Source: Epiperipatus broadwayi (taxonomy: Eukaryota > Onychophora > Udeonychophora > Euonychophora > Peripatidae). Taken from it: 64,000 nucleotides of DNA. This document shows positions 58,818-64,000 of the stretch, in pieces. How positions within the stretch are numbered: the stretch's first letter is position 1; each line of letters starts with the position of its first letter. The notes under the pieces are model-generated. The model made no database searches and was not told the DNA's origin. It saw only the letters and a list, made by a program, of their open reading frames with translations. Both the position numbers and the translations under genes were made by a program. The stretch lies in contig JAQFVV010012416.1 of NCBI GenBank assembly GCA_028023455.1, positions 6,243,594 through 6,307,593 of the forward strand. The letters run 5' to 3'.

Positions 58818-59062
58818 GATAATATTAATGTCATTTATATTCTTTTATTATGTTTTACAACCTACTATTGACGATTTCGATTGCTCCAACAATCTTCTTC
58901 AGAATTTCTACTTAGTTAAGGTTTGGAAATATAAGTAGAAGTTCCAAAGAAGATTGCTGGGGCAATCAAAACTGTCAATAGTGGGTTGTAAAAAGTAATA
59001 AAGAACATAAATGATATTAATATTATATGGATTTGGCAATGCAATAAGAAAGATAATGTTAT
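58818..59062. mobile_element. Minimal PLE-derived foldback, 245 bp
   Basis: Inverted arms 58821-58913 and 58932-59024 each carry the hammerhead-like motif. The left arm on the minus strand (58902-58875) reads CTGAAGA, A, GATTG, loop, CAATC, GAAA. The right arm on the plus strand reads CCAAAGA...AAAAC (decayed). A 38-bp tail with GGCAATGCAATAAGAAAG follows on the right. Flanks AACATTTGAAGAA (58805-58817) and AACATCTGAAGAA (59063-59075) are a 12/13 target duplication. No coding sequence. Confidence 0.75.
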
Positions 59063-59075
59063 AACATCTGAAGAA

Positions 59076-62000
59076 TAGAGAATAATATCATTCAAAATGG
59101 ATTATACTAATCTGTGTATTATTAACAAATAAATGTAAATTTTTGTAAAAGTATTTAACATTTCAAACTAAATCACAAACTTTGAAACAAGAAAATTTTA
59201 TTGATTTCGCTCATTCTTTGTTTGCATGCAATACTGTGGTTATGTGCGGTTGTTTAAAACATACAATATCAGTAATTGAAGTTTGATATAATAAGTTGCA
59301 GAAAGAAATTAGTTTTGATAAATTTTTTGATTTCAACTGATAGCATTGACAAAGAAATACATCAATAAACAATGTGTTTTAAAATATGGGCAGTGTTTTT
59401 TATATTCGTTTGTATAAGTTCCATATAAATAGCAATATTATTGTTTTACGTTGTTAATGCAATTTGGTCTTTTTAAAATGTTGAGTCTCCCTAAGTATTC
59501 TTTGATGATTGTTGCAGGTGGGTATAATTCTAGTATTTGAGAAATTACACAATGGCCAGTATCTAAACTATGGAGAGCAAGTGCAGAGGGTGTTGAGAGT
59601 TTTTAACTATATTAATGTGTTCATCTCTTCTAGCACTTATGTAAGAATTGCTCCTTCCTACGATCTCATAGACTAAAATTTCAGAGGGATTAAATTCTTA
59701 GGTCTGGTTAAAATACTATCAATCATTTGTTCAGTGAAGAATGTTGTTTTTATGTCATAGCATGACAACCTCCATCCGGTTTTAGCTGTGGTTTCTTTTT
59801 CTAAAGTTTGCAGATCCCCCCCCCCTCTATAAATATAGTCATTATAGAGCCATTGCTGTTTTTACATTTTGGGTAAACATATATAATAAATAATTATGTA
59901 ATTAATACTTTATCGAGATATAATGGAGTATTTAGATATCCTCTACTTTGACTAATAAAAAATGTTATATAATTAAGCAAATTTTGAATTATAAATCTTG
60001 TATTAATGTAGTTCACGATTAAGAATTTGACGATGCAACTTATATATCTTAGTTAAATAATGAGGTAATAAAGGCTGCTTATCTGCTCTCATTCATAATA
60101 ATGTTACATCTGGAATATAAAAACAATTTTATGATCAGATGGTAGGAAATTGAAAAAAAAAAAAGAAAAATAAAAGTATTTGCAAATCACTTGGAATATA
60201 CTGTATGATGTGATCTTACCTACTATCAAGAACTAAACATCCTTATCCATTTCAACACCAATATTCACAATAACAACATTCTCTACATGTGATATAAAGT
60301 TTAGACATATGCATATAGAGAATGTAACTCAAATAAAATGTATTCCCAAAAGATGAAAATGTTCACAAGCATTTTAGATGAAAAATACTTGTTTCTATAA
60401 TTAAATATTAAACACTTATGATAAAATAGATAATCCAAACTAAACTGTAAAACTTAAATATTGATCCTTACCTTCATTATAAAAACCTTTCATTAACTAT
60501 TGTTTAATATACACATATCGCAGCAATATAAGAAAAAAGGTGATCAAATTTCACAAAAATGTAAAGGAAGGAAATAATGAATAAATTTTTATCATTATTA
60601 ATCCAACACACGCACACATATATAAATCGTAACACGGTATAAATAATCAACTCAATGCATGAACTTGAACTCACTATTTAAAAGTCAAATTAACATTAAA
60701 AAGAAAAACCTAATCAGCCTTGTTGACTAATCAACACATATACTTTTTACGCCGTGATCAAACTTGTCGTATGAAGAGAAAGGTCTACAGCCACCAAAGT
60801 AAAACTTTAAATGAGAATATCTCATTGAAGATAGATGAGCTAAAATAAAAGCAGATAGATTTAAATTCATCAGACTAAAGGATTTTAAATTACAAATCCC
60901 AAAAATAGCTTTAAATTTACTTGATACTTCAAGAATATTTTCAATCTTTAGTTGGAAAAGTTATACCAACTCTAACTTGAGTTTCCCAATATCCAATATG
61001 AAACAAGCTCAAGGAATCTGATCAACTAAATATATAGAGCCATATATAACCATGCATTGCTGAGTGTAGTTACCTTACGAGATGAGATTCGTTACCCATA
61101 CAGCTTTAACCGCCAAAACCGAAATAAATAATATCTATTGATCTATGCCGAAAGGGCTACCAATTTTACTACTTGGATGTAAAGATGTAAACTTAACAAC
61201 TTAAGGCATACTATATGGAAGAGAAATTCAATTACCATCATGCATATTCCAAAACATTTGAATTTAGCCTATTGGATCATGAACTGGACTTCTGATTTAT
61301 TTTAGGTTGACATCATATGACTAATTTTAGGTATCTATGTTTTTTATTTCTTTCCTTTACCATAGGTTGATGGAGGGGGGGGGTATAAATTCTTGATATA
61401 CTAGAAAGGGGAAAAAATTATTAGCTTAATTTTAAATTGAAATAAAATATAGAATCAGACATGAACTTGCATGTGGATGAATTTGATCATCATCAGGGTT
61501 AGAAATAAGACTTGAAACTTTCCAATATTAAAAACCAGCACTTGTACAGTTGATACTAACCATTTTGTCATCTACTTTTTTTTTTTCAGTATATATGATT
61601 AAAAACTTCTAGCATGAATGGTCTTTTCTATCATAGTAGAAAACAAATCATAGAAAGGGGGCATCCCCAGACCACTACCAAAGTTATTTAATATGAATTA
61701 ATCAATAAATATGTTGGAGACAATGAATTATGATTTTACTAAAGTCTAAATTAGTAAGCAAGTATATATATAAATAATAACAAGTTTAACATTTTTTTGT
61801 TAGTATTGATATTGTTACTCTTTGAGGGGGCAAGAGCGATTGGATTAATAAATATCAACCGCACTAATCAACAAATAGTCACAGATATCTAAACAATTAA
61901 TCTTTTGTTATAATTATGAATAAATTTGTTAAACCTATAATTACAAATTAAATACTGTTTTTCTTTATTCATTTATCAATTTATCACACAGTTATGCAGT

Positions 62001-62419
62001 AAAGATAATAATATGAATATTCCCTGAAGTAGAATATTATGCATATTTTCCCTAAGCTTGACTTCTGGGATGGAGAAGAGAGATGAGTATACATGGAGGT
62101 AGTTGATATAGGTACATATGCTAACATGTCATCTCTTCGGATTGAAATCGGGGTGGATATGAGCCTAGAAATTTAGGAAGCCTAAATCCACTTTCTCTTC
62201 CATTCTGATGGCCTATCAAGTATATTGCTATGCAAAGCCAGGACCATTCCATTACAATACTGTAATTAGAAACGTTAATCCAATATAATTTCACAACAAT
62301 GAACTAAAATATAAAAACAATTTCAAAGAAATTTTAGACAATTATAACATAAAAATGGACAGAAATCCATTATAATTGTCTGAATAGAAATTATTTTCAT
62401 CATCATAATTCTCAGCCGT
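59076..62419. other. AT-rich, no gene seen
   Basis: No supported coding region. A C-run at about 59817-59826 and a G-run at about 61374-61383 are the only striking features. Confidence 0.45.
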
Positions 62420-62710
62420 TAATCAGTCTATTGCAGGATGAAAACATTAATGTTTAAGTCAGTGTTTTGTCCATAACTTCTGCACATTACTTTAGCAAAA
62501 TTCCTTATCCATTTAACTTGTGTGGTGTATTGTCTTGGAATCCTCTTCAAGACTTTATTTGTCTAGATATTGTTATTTCTTCTAGAAATGTCCAGTTCAG
62601 CCTTTTAATTCTTTCAATAATGTCAGTGGCTCCTATTTGTTCTTTGAGATACTTTGTTTTCAATCCTTTCATAATATTCCTAAGACCATAAATCTCTTTT
62701 TTCCACATAA
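62420..62710 (-). pseudogene. RTE-like LINE 3' remnant
   Basis: Minus strand near 62670-62590 reads KYLKEQIGATDIIERIKRLN, then W. It aligns with VRQQTGITDLIEKIKRLKW of the RTE element at 39.3-42.3 kb. Broken frames continue to about 62420, where TATGATGATGA marks a decayed (TGA)n tail. It is heavily degraded and much older than the 39-kb copy. Confidence 0.65.
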
Positions 62711-63707
62711 AAATGTTACTTAATTTTTTATCTATGAAATGTTATTACCTTTTTTTAAAAATGTAAGCTGAAGTGGTCATAATTACATCTAATTACAAAA
62801 ATTAAAAATTTTATTTTGTTGTACTTCTAATTTTAATTCAATGAGCATTAAGAGCAATTATTTTTCTAGTCGAGACATCTTATCAGAGAGAAAATCAATT
62901 CACTATGTTTAAGTCCTTAGTCTAGATTCTGCTGATTGGCCTTCTTCAATTTGGAACACTGGATATGCACTTCTATTTCAGCAATCACTTACTTTAAACG
63001 AGCCTATTTAATAACACCAATTTACATCATTTAGGATTACGGTTAATTTTCTTCAGTAAGCAAATCTTTATAGTCCTTAAATCAAACTTGCCTACAATTT
63101 TAATATACAAATATGTCATCCTTAAGAATATTTAGTCCTCTTGCTAAAATGATGTTCTTGCAATACACATAATACCATTATAGTCAGCTAAATATATATT
63201 AGCATTATAGACTAATGGCACTTTCAAACTTTCTAATCTACTTTTAAATGTTGCTCACTTAAGGATTGTTTCATAATTAAAATCTAATTAGTATGTGCAC
63301 TATAGTGAAGTAAATCTTTTCATGCTCTGCATTATTTTTATATGCACCCTACTACAGAAAAACTGTTTTCTTTGTATCAATAGCATCATAGGACCCAAAG
63401 AGAATACCTAATTGCAATTTCTCTGCAGCATAATTTAATGTTATAAAACCCAGCATATATAGTAACTTCTAAAAAATTATAAAACTATTTAAATTGTTAA
63501 CCATGCAAGGATAACTTAATTCTGCTTCCCTGATTTTCAACAAAAAATTTAGATGTTTTTTTAAAACAACAGCCAAGGAATTTAGAAGCATCTTTACATA
63601 TAATGTAAGCTCAGAGATCCTGTTAACTAAGTTATCCATTTCATTCTGAAATTCTCAATTGTGACAATGAAGATCATCTATTTCACTGATGAAGACCACC
63701 CTCATCA
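62711..63707. other. AT-rich, no gene seen
   Basis: No coding signal or clear repeat. Confidence 0.45.
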
Positions 63708-63800
63708 AGTGTTGGAAGCCGAGAGGTCAGCACAGCTGCCTTGCAAGCAAGCAGTTGCTTGCAGAGTTGTCACGGGTTCGCTTCCTGGCCGATGCTTTGA
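63708..63800 (+). repeat. tRNA-like / SINE head
   Basis: A GC-richer block with GGTTCGCTTCC at 63775-63785, one mismatch from the pol III B box. GAGAGGTCAGCACAGCTGCC at about 63721-63740 is A-box-like. CTTGCAAGCAAG and TTGCTTGCAG in between can pair as an anticodon-arm-like stem. I cannot close a proper acceptor stem, so a tRNA-derived SINE is more likely than a tRNA gene. Confidence 0.45.
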
Positions 63801-64000
63801 AATATAGAAAAAAGATCAACCTCTTCCTCTTTTACCAATAACCATACCAATCAATTTATATTCTAATAAATTATACTGTATATGAAGAGAGATTCGAATC
63901 ATACATAGTTTGCAAAAATTACTTGGATGTATCTGAATGTTAGATCTTTTTTTAATATATGCCACATCTAGATTTTTTCAAAAATTGAAAATTCTGTCAA

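Noticed and set aside
62467-62691. 74-codon plus-strand frame
   Set aside because: Shadow of the minus-strand RTE remnant, which aligns with the 39-kb LINE.
1-64000. CRISPR arrays, bacterial operons, riboswitches
   Set aside because: The window is a eukaryotic nuclear sequence with spliced genes; the tandem repeats seen lack the repeat-spacer pattern.

Overview
The window is a stretch of an AT-rich animal (metazoan) nuclear genome. The evidence is one spliced gene with GT-AG introns, polyadenylation signals, no compact operons, and a mass of eukaryotic retroelements and DNA transposons. The species cannot be named from the sequence. An invertebrate with long introns and active Penelope-like elements (PLEs) fits best, but that is inference.

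Only one host gene is securely visible: the Hsp90 co-chaperone Cdc37, plus strand. Six exons lie at 7301-7366, 9493-9651, 9741-9856, 31756-31876, 45358-45426 and 45498-45674. Together they encode about 235 residues, the middle and C-terminal parts. The N-terminal kinase-binding exons were not found and probably lie upstream of the window. Almost everything between 9.9 and 45.3 kb is intron filled with transposons.

Region by region. 0.9-4.5 kb: a minus-strand LTR-retrotransposon gag remnant, frameshifted, with a 128-bp tandem repeat beside it. 5-7.3 kb: AT-rich sequence with a 45-bp tandem repeat and a microsatellite. 10.1-20.4 kb: a DNA transposon with an 8-bp target duplication. It carries a large head-to-head inverted duplication of a PLE with a LINE fragment inside each arm, flanked by a 13-bp duplication. 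One arm is further interrupted by a 765-bp element with a 4-bp duplication. 22.4-22.9 kb: a LINE tail. 26.6-27.3 kb: a tandem duplication. 28.0-30.1 kb: a solo-LTR-like element. 30.3-30.5 kb: a palindromic element with a hammerhead-like core and a tRNA-type B box. 33.4-35.3 kb: a second, Poseidon-like PLE on the minus strand. 36.8-39.1 kb: a foldback element split by a 2-kb insertion. 39.3-42.3 kb: an almost intact RTE-like LINE with a 9-bp duplication and a (TGA)n tail. 44.2 and 50.5 kb: two 133-bp foldback elements of one family. 50.9-51.4 kb: a GIY-YIG remnant of another PLE. 52.7-55.7 kb: a near full-length PLE with a 14-bp duplication, itself hit by a 193-bp PLE-end insertion and a 501-bp hAT element. 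58.8-59.1 kb: a minimal PLE-derived foldback. 62.4-62.7 kb: an RTE remnant. 63.7 kb: a tRNA-like or SINE head.

The most interesting theme is the PLE biology. Several PLE insertions have inverted terminal sequences, a homologous 38-53-nt tail outside the inverted repeat on one side only, 13-15-bp target duplications, and a recurrent CTGANGA / short stem / GAAAC motif resembling the hammerhead ribozyme core. All PLE and LINE reading frames seen are broken, so the copies in this window are not autonomous. Every family assignment is from reading motifs by eye; no search was run.
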